Of a DNA stretch of 64,000 bases, positions 1 through 7,654 are shown piece by piece; position 1 is the first letter of the stretch; every line of letters begins with the position of its first letter. This stretch comes from Lutispora sp003527145. Its GTDB lineage: Bacteria; Bacillota; Clostridia; Lutisporales; Lutisporaceae. The notes beneath the pieces were generated by a model. The model was given only the letters and a program-made list of their open reading frames with translations. It was not told the origin of the DNA and did no database searches. The stretch covers positions 1-64,000 of the forward strand of contig JASBZB010000018.1 of assembly GCA_029983695.1 (NCBI GenBank), given 5' to 3'. The position numbers were made by a program, and so were the translations under genes.

Positions 1-1
1 T

Positions 2-877
2 TTAATACCTTACAAAGGGCTCCATTCCATCAGGAAATCTTTCCTGAGCACATCCTATGCAGGGAGTATTATCCTTTATAGGCCAGTTCACATAGCTGTT
101 CCACTGCCTTACGGGACAGTCTGTCTTAGTAACCGGCCCTCTGCAGCCAATTTTAAACATGCATTCTTTATCTCCCAGTTTTTTTGCAAATATTCCCCGG
201 TCAAAATATGACCTCCTGGTGCAGCGGTCATGAATAGTGATACCATAGAACATTACGGGCCTGTTTTGGTCATCGAGCTCCGGCCTGCCAAAGTATAGCA
301 GGTGAGCAATAGTACCGATAACCCAATCAGGATGACCAGGACAGCCGGGAACTTTTATAACTTCTCTGTTTAAAACCTTGTCTATGCTCAGGCTCCCTGA
401 TGGATTCGGCGCTGCAGCAGATGGACCGCCATGAGAAGCGCAGGTTCCTACAGCTAATACGTATTTAGCTTTCCCCCCGGCTGCTTTGATCGCTTCCAAT
501 GCAGTGATAAATTTGCCGTCATGACGGGCTATAATGTTGTAATTTCCGTTGTCCTTTGCTGCTGCAGCCCCTTCAACAACCAATATAAACTCAGTGTTCA
601 GAGTATCTGCAAATTTTTTATAAGCCATTTCACCCTCAGCCTGCATCAAGCTGTTGGAATAAGTCATATTTACCATGCTCTTTAGCAAATATCCCACACC
701 CGGGTTATCTGCATTCAGAAGTGATATGATATTTCCCGAACATCCTGTAGCCTCCAGCCACATCAGATTCATTCTGCCCTCTGCCATTTGCCGGCTCTTT
801 TCTATGGCCAAATCGATTATTCTTGCTGCGGTCACATTTTTAGCATCAATGACAGGGCATGGAGTAGGATTTTTCAT
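2..877 (-). CDS. [NiFe] hydrogenase small subunit, atypical proximal Fe-S motif
   Basis: Electron-transfer subunit of a [NiFe] hydrogenase, 291 aa, complete, with its stop codon at the window edge. The fold is recognisable from a proximal-cluster motif (ATGCSGN, Cys46), VGTCASHGG (Cys146), PGCPGHP (Cys179), HDRC (His216/Cys219) and a C-terminal Cys-rich block (Cys239, 245, 254, 273, 276) for the medial and distal clusters. The usual N-terminal CxxC reads C-S-G-N, so one classical proximal-cluster ligand is Asn49. There is no Tat signal peptide, which suggests a cytoplasmic enzyme. The start has a GGGGGGTG ribosome site. It lies 17 bp after a b5-like gene. The catalytic large subunit, presumably next, is outside the window. 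Confidence 0.9.
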   Translation of the reverse strand: MKNPTPCPVIDAKNVTAARIIDLAIEKSRQMAEGRMNLMWLEATGCSGNIISLLNADNPGVGYLLKSMVNMTYSNSLMQAEGEMAYKKFADTLNTEFILVVEGAAAAKDNGNYNIIARHDGKFITALEAIKAAGGKAKYVLAVGTCASHGGPSAAAPNPSGSLSIDKVLNREVIKVPGCPGHPDWVIGTIAHLLYFGRPELDDQNRPVMFYGITIHDRCTRRSYFDRGIFAKKLGDKECMFKIGCRGPVTKTDCPVRQWNSYVNWPIKDNTPCIGCAQERFPDGMEPFVRY

Positions 878-894
878 TTACACACCCCCCAAAC

Positions 895-1203
895 CTAAGC
901 CTTTATTATACCGACCTTGGGCAATACATTTAATATTTCTAGGCTGCCATGGCAGCTTAGGAATTGACTTGTCAAGTCCTTGCCTGCATAAAGCCCGAAA
1001 TGGGTGCCCCCGCCCCAGAAAGCGTTATTGCTCACATCATAAACAATACTATTTACAGCCACATATGCCGGCCTGCCTCCGCTTCCATCATACATAGCCA
1101 ATTCATCTAAGGTGAATTCCTTACGATAGACCTTCATCAGCCCGTGTCTTAAATTATAGTAATAGCACCATAAACATACTCTACAAAACGGACAATTCCA
1201 CAT
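895..1203 (-). CDS. Cytochrome b5-like heme-binding domain protein with Cys-rich N-terminus
   Basis: A 102-aa protein. Residues ~23-102 match the short Firmicute cytochrome b5-like heme/steroid-binding domain (EFTLDELA, YDGSGGRPAYVAV, VYDVS, HFGLYAGKDLT, CHG). The first 22 residues carry CPFCxxC plus another Cys and are not part of that domain. The start at 1203 has a strong AAGGGGGG site 7 bp upstream; the internal Met at 1137 has none. It is the upstream partner of the hydrogenase small-subunit gene, so a role as redox partner or maturation factor of that hydrogenase is plausible but inferred. Confidence 0.75.
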   Translation of the reverse strand: MWNCPFCRVCLWCYYYNLRHGLMKVYRKEFTLDELAMYDGSGGRPAYVAVNSIVYDVSNNAFWGGGTHFGLYAGKDLTSQFLSCHGSLEILNVLPKVGIIKA

Positions 1204-1275
1204 CTACAGACCCCCCTTATATCCTTCTGTAAATTATATGAGATAAAATTCATATAAATTCGATTTGAAAACTAT

Positions 1276-1304
1276 TTGACAATTTATACTTTCTTTTGTA
1301 TACT
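1276..1304 (+). promoter_or_regulatory. Sigma-A promoter for the T-box/ornithine cyclodeaminase transcript
   Basis: A consensus TTGACA (1276-1281), a 17-bp spacer, then TATACT (1299-1304). It sits just upstream of the T-box leader and points toward the ornithine cyclodeaminase gene. The expected transcription start is near 1311. Confidence 0.8.
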
Positions 1305-1310
1305 TAAACA

Positions 1311-1560
1311 TAAATATCAATGGCTATGAAGAGGATCAGTAAATAGAAGGATTCTAAAAGGAAGGAAGACTCACCGACTGAAAGGTTTTCCAAGATTATT
1401 TCTATTGAACCCGCCCTCCAAGCTGCAAATGAAAAGTTTGTCCGCTTCGCCTGCGTTATGGGCTTTGAGAGGAATAGATAATTTTTTAGCTTATCTATTT
1501 AACTTGGGTGGCACCGCGAATTACCTTCGTCCCTTGTTTGGGATGAAGGTTTTTTTATCA
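1311..1560 (+). ncRNA. T-box leader (riboswitch), probable tRNA-Pro specificity
   Basis: A tRNA-sensing leader with Stem I features (GAAGAGGATCAGTAA at ~1329). A specifier-loop pattern GAA-CCC-G (1407-1413) gives a Pro CCC codon. The antiterminator core GGGTGGCACCGCG is at 1506-1518 and the competing terminator, a CCTTCGTCCC...GGGATGAAGG hairpin with a T-run, at 1524-1556. A Pro specifier agrees with the downstream gene, whose product is proline. The base predicted to pair with the tRNA discriminator is C (TGGC). The specifier was read by eye and not modelled. Confidence 0.85.
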
Positions 1561-1593
1561 AGTTGAAACGCGGGTTAGTTCAGTGTAAAATAG

Positions 1594-1676
1594 ATGTATT
1601 AAGCTTATTTATTCAACATGGGTGGTACCGCGAATTGCCTTCGTCCCTTGTCCGGGACGAAGGTTTTATTTTTTTG
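1594..1676 (+). ncRNA. Second, partial T-box unit (antiterminator plus terminator only)
   Basis: The 3' part of the T-box is repeated. AATAGATGTATTAAGCTTAT resembles the region before the first antiterminator, and GGGTGGTACCGCG (1620-1632) is followed by a second CCTTCGTCCC...GGGACGAAGG terminator (1638-1676). No Stem I or specifier loop precedes it. Its tRNA-pairing bulge is TGGT rather than TGGC. It looks like a partial tandem duplication and may add a second acceptor-end checkpoint. Confidence 0.75.
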
Positions 1677-1696
1677 AATTAAGAGGAGGAAATACT

Positions 1697-2722
1697 ATGA
1701 TGGATGTTAACACTCAAAAATCAGTAATTTTAAAGGTTTCTGAAAAGGATAAAAATGTTCCCGACGATTTTTATTCAACCACTAATTACACCACTAAAAT
1801 TTTTTATGGAAACAAGTGGCTCACAGTTCATAATCAGAGGATGGATGCACTTATAGTTGTGGGCAACGGAATTGCTTCATGCAAAAAATTGAGAGAAATC
1901 AAAAAAGGAGATATGATCGTATGCGGCGATACAGGTGTAAAACTTGTCATGGATAACGAAGAGGCCGGTTCAGACGGTTCCTTTAGCTTCATGAATAACT
2001 GCGTTTCTTCTGAGAGGAGGAATGAGCTGCTAATAAAGGAGCTGGCCGCTGAGCTTTTTAATGAAGACAAACGCTTGACAGTTGTAGCAGGACCGGTTGT
2101 GGTCCATACAGGCGGCGATTATTATCTGTCTCAGCTCATCCGCAGAGGATATATCTCCAGTGTTCTTGCAGGCAATGCAGTTGCCGTCCATGATATAGAA
2201 AAGACCCTTTTTGGCACTTCCCTGGGCATATGCGCTAAATCAGGAAAGGTAACTCATAACGGCTATAGAAATCATATGCGGGCTATAAACCAAGTAATGA
2301 GATATGGCTCTATAAAGAAAACCGCAGAAGCAGGAGTGCTCCGTTCCGGCATCATGTATGAATGCGTGAAGCATAATGTGCCTTTTGTGCTTGCCGGAAG
2401 CCTAAGAGATGACGGTCCCCTCCCGGATACGATCACTGATATGATAGAAGCTCAGAACGCTTACAATGATCAGCTGAAGAAAGCCGATATCGTTCTGATA
2501 CTCGGCACAATGCTGCATGGCATAGCCAGCGGCAATATGCTTCCTGCGAAAATTAAGATGATATGCGTGGACATTAACTCTGCAGTAGTAACAAAGCTCA
2601 GCGACAGAGGAAGCGGTCAAGCTTTAGGAATCGTTACGGATGTTGGGTTGTTCTTGAATCTTTTAGATAATGAGCTTTGCAAGCTTGAGAATATGCCAAA
2701 GTTCGCCGCACAGGGGGTTTAG
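1697..2722 (+). CDS. Ornithine cyclodeaminase, TIGR00300 (LOR/SDH conserved region) family
   Basis: Predicted to convert L-ornithine to L-proline and ammonia with NAD. The protein is 341 aa and resembles the archaeal-type ornithine cyclodeaminase domain (also found as the C-terminal part of cyanobacterial ArgZ/AgrE), not the mu-crystallin type. Recognisable stretches are VAGPVVVHTGG, VLAGNAVAVHDIE, GSIKKTAEAGVLRSGIMYE, AGSLRDDGPLPD and ILGTMLHGIASGN. The ATG at 1697 follows AAGAGGAGGA. A longer reading from 1622 would begin inside the T-box and is rejected. The Pro-type T-box supports a biosynthetic role, made when charged tRNA-Pro is scarce. Confidence 0.85.
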   Translation: MMDVNTQKSVILKVSEKDKNVPDDFYSTTNYTTKIFYGNKWLTVHNQRMDALIVVGNGIASCKKLREIKKGDMIVCGDTGVKLVMDNEEAGSDGSFSFMNNCVSSERRNELLIKELAAELFNEDKRLTVVAGPVVVHTGGDYYLSQLIRRGYISSVLAGNAVAVHDIEKTLFGTSLGICAKSGKVTHNGYRNHMRAINQVMRYGSIKKTAEAGVLRSGIMYECVKHNVPFVLAGSLRDDGPLPDTITDMIEAQNAYNDQLKKADIVLILGTMLHGIASGNMLPAKIKMICVDINSAVVTKLSDRGSGQALGIVTDVGLFLNLLDNELCKLENMPKFAAQGV

Positions 2723-2736
2723 AAAGTATAGAATTA

Positions 2737-2788
2737 AAATAATGGTTGGCTGATATTGAGAAGCAATAATCAGCCAACCATTATTTAT
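2737..2788. terminator. Bidirectional terminator hairpin between convergent genes
   Basis: A long near-perfect stem (AATAATGGTTGGCTGAT paired with ATCAGCCAACCATTATT) with A/T-rich flanks on both sides. It lies between the ends of the ornithine cyclodeaminase gene (plus) and the DUF4387 gene (minus) and should serve both. Confidence 0.85.
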
Positions 2789-2802
2789 TAGGGGGTTACA
2801 TA

Positions 2803-3126
2803 TTACATTGGTATCAATACTCCCATCAATGGCGCGTGCTGCTGGGCACCATATACATCGGTTTCTCCTATACTGCCTGAATCAATGGGTCTCTTGATAG
2901 TAACCTTAAATGCCATTGCAGGGTCGAAAAATACCAAAGTGGAAATATCCTTTTCTTCAATATTATAAAGCTTGCAGACCAATTCTTTTGTTATGATCCC
3001 TGAATCCTTAACCTTATTGTAATAATCTTTATTGTCAAATATTACATCCATTGTCAGTTCGAATGGGCCGGAATTCTTGCTTCTCAGCACCTTCGCCAGC
3101 TCATACAACGTTTTATTTTCTGCCAT
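2803..3126 (-). CDS. DUF4387 family protein
   Basis: A 107-aa soluble protein matching DUF4387, a small family that usually travels with AtuA-like (DUF1446) proteins. Visible hallmarks are LAKVLRSKNSGPFELT, DVIFDN and the C-terminal GETDVYGAQQHAPL. It starts with an AAGGAGG site 16 bp after the AtuA-like gene and is the last gene of the 14-gene catabolic operon. Constant adjacency suggests it is the small subunit of a complex with the AtuA-like protein. The reaction is unknown. Confidence 0.8.
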   Translation of the reverse strand: MAENKTLYELAKVLRSKNSGPFELTMDVIFDNKDYYNKVKDSGIITKELVCKLYNIEEKDISTLVFFDPAMAFKVTIKRPIDSGSIGETDVYGAQQHAPLMGVLIPM

Positions 3127-3142
3127 GCTAAAGCCTCCTTTT

Positions 3143-4495
3143 CTAAAACCCTACAAATTCTGTCGGGAATAGTTCGCAGGGATCATCTATATCCATGAGA
3201 TGATATACAGTAAACTTATATACCGGACCGAATTCTATATCTGAAGGTGAATACAACAGAGCTATATTACCTGCAGTAGCCTTTCTTCCCTTATAGGGGA
3301 AGTGCATCAATGTGGATCTCGCGCTGGAGCAAATGGTGTTTGCCAGTTCCTGGCTTGAGGCAATGACTTCCATGACTATGCCTAACTCGTGAGCCGGGGT
3401 TTGTACAGGCTCTAACGATCCCATTACCCCATTTCTGCCATACAAGTGGAATAAAATCTTATATTCTGATCTTGGAATATCATCAAAATAGGCTGCTACC
3501 TGCTCCCTGATATCGTTTTGAATATCATCTATGTTCTGTATAGCTATCGGGTCTCTCGTTCCGCCTATTACCAAAGTTCTATAGGCTACCTTTGCAGAAC
3601 CTTCCAGCTTAACAGCATAAGGCTGTTTTACAAATTTGCTTCCCGATACCTTTACCACCCCATCCGCATGCTGCTCAAATTTACAGCCAGATAGATCCAA
3701 TGCAAATCCTGGTCCATGAAGGTAGTACGGATGATCCTTTTCATATAGTGTGTGCGCGGCTACAGAGCTGATGTAACATTTTCTTTTTGGGTTCAGGGGT
3801 TCTACAAGAAAATGATCTTCTCTTAGATAACCCATCATGCAATCCTTGGTAGTGCCGGGTTCGGCACATAGGGCACCGCATTCAAGTATCTTACCCAAAT
3901 GATATGCCAGACCTGCATCAAAGCCCTTCATTATCGGATATGCCGCAAATACCGAAGGATCATAGGCCCTGCCGGCTATGACTATTTGAGCGCCTTCCTC
4001 CAGAGCTTTTACAATTGGTTCATGACCCATCTGAGCTACTACGCTGTTTGTCTTATCCAGATCCTCTACTGTGAGCTCTGGTACATAGTTCATAGGATGA
4101 ACTTTGTTTTCAGCCATTTTATTTTTAATATAGTTCTTATCAATATCTGCCCATACTATGGCAGTTTTCATCTTAAGCTTTTTTTCTTCAAGTATCTCTT
4201 TTATAACAGCCAAGGTCCAGTCGACATGAGGTTTGGCTCCCGAACCTCCTGCAGAGCCTACTATTACAGGGACATTTAAGTCATATCCTGCCTGTATCAT
4301 CAATTCCAAGTCTTTTTTGGCGGCTTTTTTACTTACTATGCCTACTCCCGCGCCTAATTTATGGGGCCCCGCATCTGTCGAGCCTGCATCAACGGCTATT
4401 AAGTCAGGCTTCTTGCTTAACCCGTTATAAAAGGATTCTTTAGGATATCCATAGCCCAAAATTCCACATGGCGATAAGATCTTAAGTTCTTTCAT
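3143..4495 (-). CDS. AtuA-like (DUF1446) family protein
   Basis: A 450-aa protein of the acyclic terpene utilisation AtuA family, biochemical function unknown. Visible stretches are VDAGSTDAGPHKLGAG near the N-terminus, VGSAGGSGAKPHVDW, GRAYDPSVFAA and a C-terminal region ending in PTEFVGF. No transmembrane segment is seen. An AGGAGGGA site precedes the ATG. It lies 30 bp after the OYE/GltD-like flavoprotein gene and 16 bp before DUF4387. Family members are encoded in many catabolic clusters next to hydrolases or CoA enzymes, so I expect a late step in this pathway; this is inference. Confidence 0.8.
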   Translation of the reverse strand: MKELKILSPCGILGYGYPKESFYNGLSKKPDLIAVDAGSTDAGPHKLGAGVGIVSKKAAKKDLELMIQAGYDLNVPVIVGSAGGSGAKPHVDWTLAVIKEILEEKKLKMKTAIVWADIDKNYIKNKMAENKVHPMNYVPELTVEDLDKTNSVVAQMGHEPIVKALEEGAQIVIAGRAYDPSVFAAYPIMKGFDAGLAYHLGKILECGALCAEPGTTKDCMMGYLREDHFLVEPLNPKRKCYISSVAAHTLYEKDHPYYLHGPGFALDLSGCKFEQHADGVVKVSGSKFVKQPYAVKLEGSAKVAYRTLVIGGTRDPIAIQNIDDIQNDIREQVAAYFDDIPRSEYKILFHLYGRNGVMGSLEPVQTPAHELGIVMEVIASSQELANTICSSARSTLMHFPYKGRKATAGNIALLYSPSDIEFGPVYKFTVYHLMDIDDPCELFPTEFVGF

Positions 4496-4525
4496 TGCTA
4501 TCCCTCCTGGTATTCTGCATGCGCC

Positions 4526-6997
4526 TTACAGCCTGCTGCATTTTAATACATCGCATCTTAAGCATCTATTTGTCTCTTTTAACATTAATTCTTCTTCATA
4601 TCCTTTTTCTATTTCAGAGAAGTCTTTTATACCCTTGCATGCCATGTTCTCCATCGGCTGCCTTATTGCTTTGTTTTCATCTACAGGCCTTGACAATTCT
4701 CTTTTATGTTTCTTTACCGATATTACCTGCCCATCGCCGCCTAAGTATTTATCTATGGAGGCCGCCGCATATTTTCCTTCGCTTGTGGCCCTGACAACAG
4801 AATCCGGACCCGTTACGCAGTCTCCTCCTGCAAATACATAAGGTATATTTGTGCAGCCTCCGAAGCTAGCCTTGATGTAATTGCCTCTCAGTTCAACTTT
4901 TTGATTTTCTTTTTCATTAAAGGTTCTTTCCATGGCTTGTCCAATAGAAACTATTATATAATCTGCTTCAACCGTATTTGTACTGTATTCATCAAAGCTT
5001 GGATTAAATCTGCCTTCGCCGTCAAAAACATCCAGGCACTTTTTGAAGCTTATTGCTGCGGCCCTATTGTTTTTTGCTGAAATTTCTTTGGGCCCCCAGG
5101 AAACGTTGATTTCCACGCCTTCTTTCTCTGCATCCTCTATTTCCCATCTATGTGCAGGCATTTCCTCTCTTTTCTCAAGGCAGAACAGCATAACTTTTTC
5201 CGCTTCCAGGCGCAATGCACTTCTTGCTACATCAATAGCTACATTTCCTCCGCCTATAACTGCAACTTTTTTATCCTTAAAGCTTATGGTTTGCCCTAAA
5301 TTCAGCTTTCTTAAAAATTCTACACCGGATAACACACCTTCCGCATTTTCACCGGGTATATTGAGCTTTCTGTCCCCATGAGTTCCCACGCCTATATATA
5401 CGGCCTCGTAGCCCATACCCTTTAAGTCTTCTATAGACATATCTACCCCAAGGCGTTTATTTGTGACAAACTTTACTCCCATTTCCCTGAACACATCAAA
5501 CTCTTTATCCAAGAGATTTCTTGGCAATCTGTAAGCGGGCAGACCCACGGAAAGCATACCTCCTATTACAGGCAAAGCCTCAAATACTGTAACGCTGTAG
5601 CCTTTTTTTTGAAGGAAAAAGGCGCAGGACAAACCGGAAGGCCCGGAGCCTATCACAGCAACTTTTTTCCCATTCGGCTTTTCCATTTCAGGCAACGGCA
5701 GCTTGCTATACTCGTCAAGCACAGCATCGGTAACATATCTTTTAATCCCTCTTATCGACATAGGCTCATCAATCTTAACCCTGTTGCACAAGGATTCGCA
5801 TGGGTGATGGCAAACTCTTCCGCATACCAGAGGCAGAGGATTTTCTGATTGTATAACCTGATATGCTTCTTTATATCTTCTCTGAGATGCTAAATCTATA
5901 TAAACCGGCACTTCTACATTGGCAGGGCACGCATTTTGACATGTATATCTCATGCAGTGTATATACGCTTCGGAATCATGTCTTTCGTATAAACATTCTG
6001 TGCAGTACAGGCATTCTTTTATAAGGTCATACCTGTTTTCCTTCACCTTGCGGACCCACATGGAATCTGCAATCAAAGGCCTTGCCAAAGCCACCATGTC
6101 TGCTCTGCCTTCTTCGATTACACTCTTTGCTGCTACCGGATTTCCCAGTTTGCCCACAGTTATTACAGGTATAGATATGTGTTTCTTTATATCTTCAGCC
6201 AGATATACATTAGGTCCGTCCGGATATTCTATTGTAGGCTTGCCTCTTTGATCGCTATACCCCTTGAGTCCTCCGTCATCAAATCTTACACCCGCTGATA
6301 CATCCATGCAGTCTATACCGTACTTTTCCAATTCCTTTGCAAATATCCTGGTTTGAACAAGAGTATTCCCGCCTACAATAAATTCCTCTGCGCTGATCCT
6401 TACAAATAAAGGATAATCTTTACCAACCAATTCTCTTATTCTCTTTAATATTTCAATATGAATAAACATTCTGCCATAGATATCTCCGCCGAATTCATCA
6501 GTCCTTGTATTAGTCCTTCTTGAAATAAAATCTGCCATAGTATAGGTATGTGCGTAATGAAGCTCTATGGCATCGAAGCCCGCCTCCTTTGCCCTCCTCA
6601 CCCCATTAACAAAGTCTTTAATTATTTCATAGCATTGCTCGTTGGTCAAATCAGATGGTTTTAAACCTGCTCCATATATGGAATGAGCTATCTGAAGTCC
6701 TATTTTGCAATCCTCTTGATGAACGGCGTCAACAAGTCTTTTTAACCCTTTGACATGCTCATCTCTGCTGATCTGAAGCCTGTTTCCGGGGTGAATATAT
6801 ATCGAGCTTACACTTGTGTGCTCTGTCATAATAAGTCCTACACCTGATCTGGCTCTGTCTACATAATGCTTAATAGTATTATTTGTAACAAATCCATCCT
6901 TAGTTGCTGAATTGGAAAACATTGGTGACATTATGATCCTGTTTGGCAGTTCCAATGTATTTATCTTTATCGGCGTAAATAGTCCAACCTTTTGCAT
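4526..6997 (-). CDS. OYE-type flavin oxidoreductase fused to a GltD-like Fe-S/FAD/NAD(P) module
   Basis: An 823-aa multidomain reductase. Residues 1-325 form an Old Yellow Enzyme/2,4-dienoyl-CoA reductase-type FMN barrel (HYAH near 150, RTNTRTDEFGG). Residues 329-404 are Cys-rich (C329, 332, 335, 348, 353, 357, 392, 396, 400, 404) and include a GltD-like Fe-S domain. A dinucleotide-binding fold begins VAVIGSGPSG (~447) with a second Rossmann site VAVIGGGNVA. The C-terminus ends with another Cys pair. Likely reduces an activated C=C bond with NAD(P)H. The start at 6997 has GGAGGT 8 bp upstream; the longer frame reaches into a repeat element and is rejected. Confidence 0.85.
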   Translation of the reverse strand: MQKVGLFTPIKINTLELPNRIIMSPMFSNSATKDGFVTNNTIKHYVDRARSGVGLIMTEHTSVSSIYIHPGNRLQISRDEHVKGLKRLVDAVHQEDCKIGLQIAHSIYGAGLKPSDLTNEQCYEIIKDFVNGVRRAKEAGFDAIELHYAHTYTMADFISRRTNTRTDEFGGDIYGRMFIHIEILKRIRELVGKDYPLFVRISAEEFIVGGNTLVQTRIFAKELEKYGIDCMDVSAGVRFDDGGLKGYSDQRGKPTIEYPDGPNVYLAEDIKKHISIPVITVGKLGNPVAAKSVIEEGRADMVALARPLIADSMWVRKVKENRYDLIKECLYCTECLYERHDSEAYIHCMRYTCQNACPANVEVPVYIDLASQRRYKEAYQVIQSENPLPLVCGRVCHHPCESLCNRVKIDEPMSIRGIKRYVTDAVLDEYSKLPLPEMEKPNGKKVAVIGSGPSGLSCAFFLQKKGYSVTVFEALPVIGGMLSVGLPAYRLPRNLLDKEFDVFREMGVKFVTNKRLGVDMSIEDLKGMGYEAVYIGVGTHGDRKLNIPGENAEGVLSGVEFLRKLNLGQTISFKDKKVAVIGGGNVAIDVARSALRLEAEKVMLFCLEKREEMPAHRWEIEDAEKEGVEINVSWGPKEISAKNNRAAAISFKKCLDVFDGEGRFNPSFDEYSTNTVEADYIIVSIGQAMERTFNEKENQKVELRGNYIKASFGGCTNIPYVFAGGDCVTGPDSVVRATSEGKYAAASIDKYLGGDGQVISVKKHKRELSRPVDENKAIRQPMENMACKGIKDFSEIEKGYEEELMLKETNRCLRCDVLKCSRL

Positions 6998-7031
6998 ATG
7001 CTTACCTCCAAACTTCATCGTATCTGTTCCT

Positions 7032-7169
7032 GTTGCCCTAACTGATATAAGAGTGCATTGCGAAGGGATTTGGTTGCAAAGTCTTAGTCTCGAAGCATAA
7101 GGTGAATTGCTCCACAGGAGCAAGAGAGGATGCTCTGGGGCATTTGCAATCGTTATCAGTTAGAACAAC
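7032..7169. repeat. Palindromic MITE-like element, copy 1 (138 bp)
   Basis: Bounded by inverted termini GTTGCCCTAACTGATA and (reverse complement) GTTGTTCTAACTGATAACG. Next to them lie the conserved subterminal blocks TATAAGAGTGCATTGCGAA and TTTGCAATCGTTATCAGTTA. Related copies occur at 11777-11841 and 19246-19478, with different cores. No ORF lies inside. It fills the gap between the molybdenum hydroxylase Fe-S subunit gene and the OYE-type flavoprotein gene. Confidence 0.8.
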
Positions 7170-7182
7170 ATTTTGAATCATA

Positions 7183-7653
7183 TTACTTTTTATGCAGTTT
7201 CTCTGCCGCAATCCTTACTGCATCTATGAATTGGACATAGCCTGTACATCTGCATAGGTGTCCGGACAGCTCATCCTTTATAGTTTCTTCACCGGGCATC
7301 TCATCCAAATCCAGCAGAGCTTTTGCCGAAAGGATGACTCCGGGAGTGCAAAAACCGCATTGTACAGCACCCGCTTCAATAAATGCTTCCTGTATAGGGT
7401 GCAATTCACCCTTTTGTGATAAACCTTCTATGGTAACCACTTTCTTGCCCTGAACTTTGGCCGCAGGAACAATGCATGAGTTTACAGGCTTGCCTTCCAA
7501 AAGGACCGTGCAAGCTCCGCACTCTCCCTCTTCGCAGCCTTTTTTCGTACCTGTGAGAGCCAGGTTTCTCCTTAGCACGTTAGCCAAGGTATCCCAAGCA
7601 TTTATTGACAGCGCAACATCCTTGCCATTTATATTAAAGGTCAGTGCCTGCAT
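7183..7653 (-). CDS. Molybdenum hydroxylase, [2Fe-2S] subunit (xanthine dehydrogenase family)
   Basis: Small electron-transfer subunit of a xanthine dehydrogenase-family hydroxylase, 156 aa. It has both canonical cluster motifs: plant-type GCxxGxCGAC (C40, C45, C48, with C60), and CGFCTPG/CRCTGY (C99, C102, C134, C136). It starts one base after the FAD-subunit stop codon. Together with the FAD and Mo subunits it should hydroxylate an N-heterocycle next to nitrogen, using water. It is the last gene of the three-subunit set. Confidence 0.95.
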   Translation of the reverse strand: MQALTFNINGKDVALSINAWDTLANVLRRNLALTGTKKGCEEGECGACTVLLEGKPVNSCIVPAAKVQGKKVVTIEGLSQKGELHPIQEAFIEAGAVQCGFCTPGVILSAKALLDLDEMPGEETIKDELSGHLCRCTGYVQFIDAVRIAAEKLHKK

Positions 7654-7654
7654 A

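Noticed and set aside
675..1097. A plus-strand open frame across the hydrogenase and b5-like genes
   Set aside because: Antisense to two genes with strong family motifs and good starts; no ribosome site.
1622..1696. A longer start for the ornithine cyclodeaminase
   Set aside because: It would begin inside the second T-box antiterminator; the ATG at 1697 has an ideal ribosome site.
6998..7123. An N-terminal extension of the OYE-type reductase
   Set aside because: The extra residues are encoded partly by the repeat element and have no ribosome site; GGAGGT precedes the ATG at 6997.
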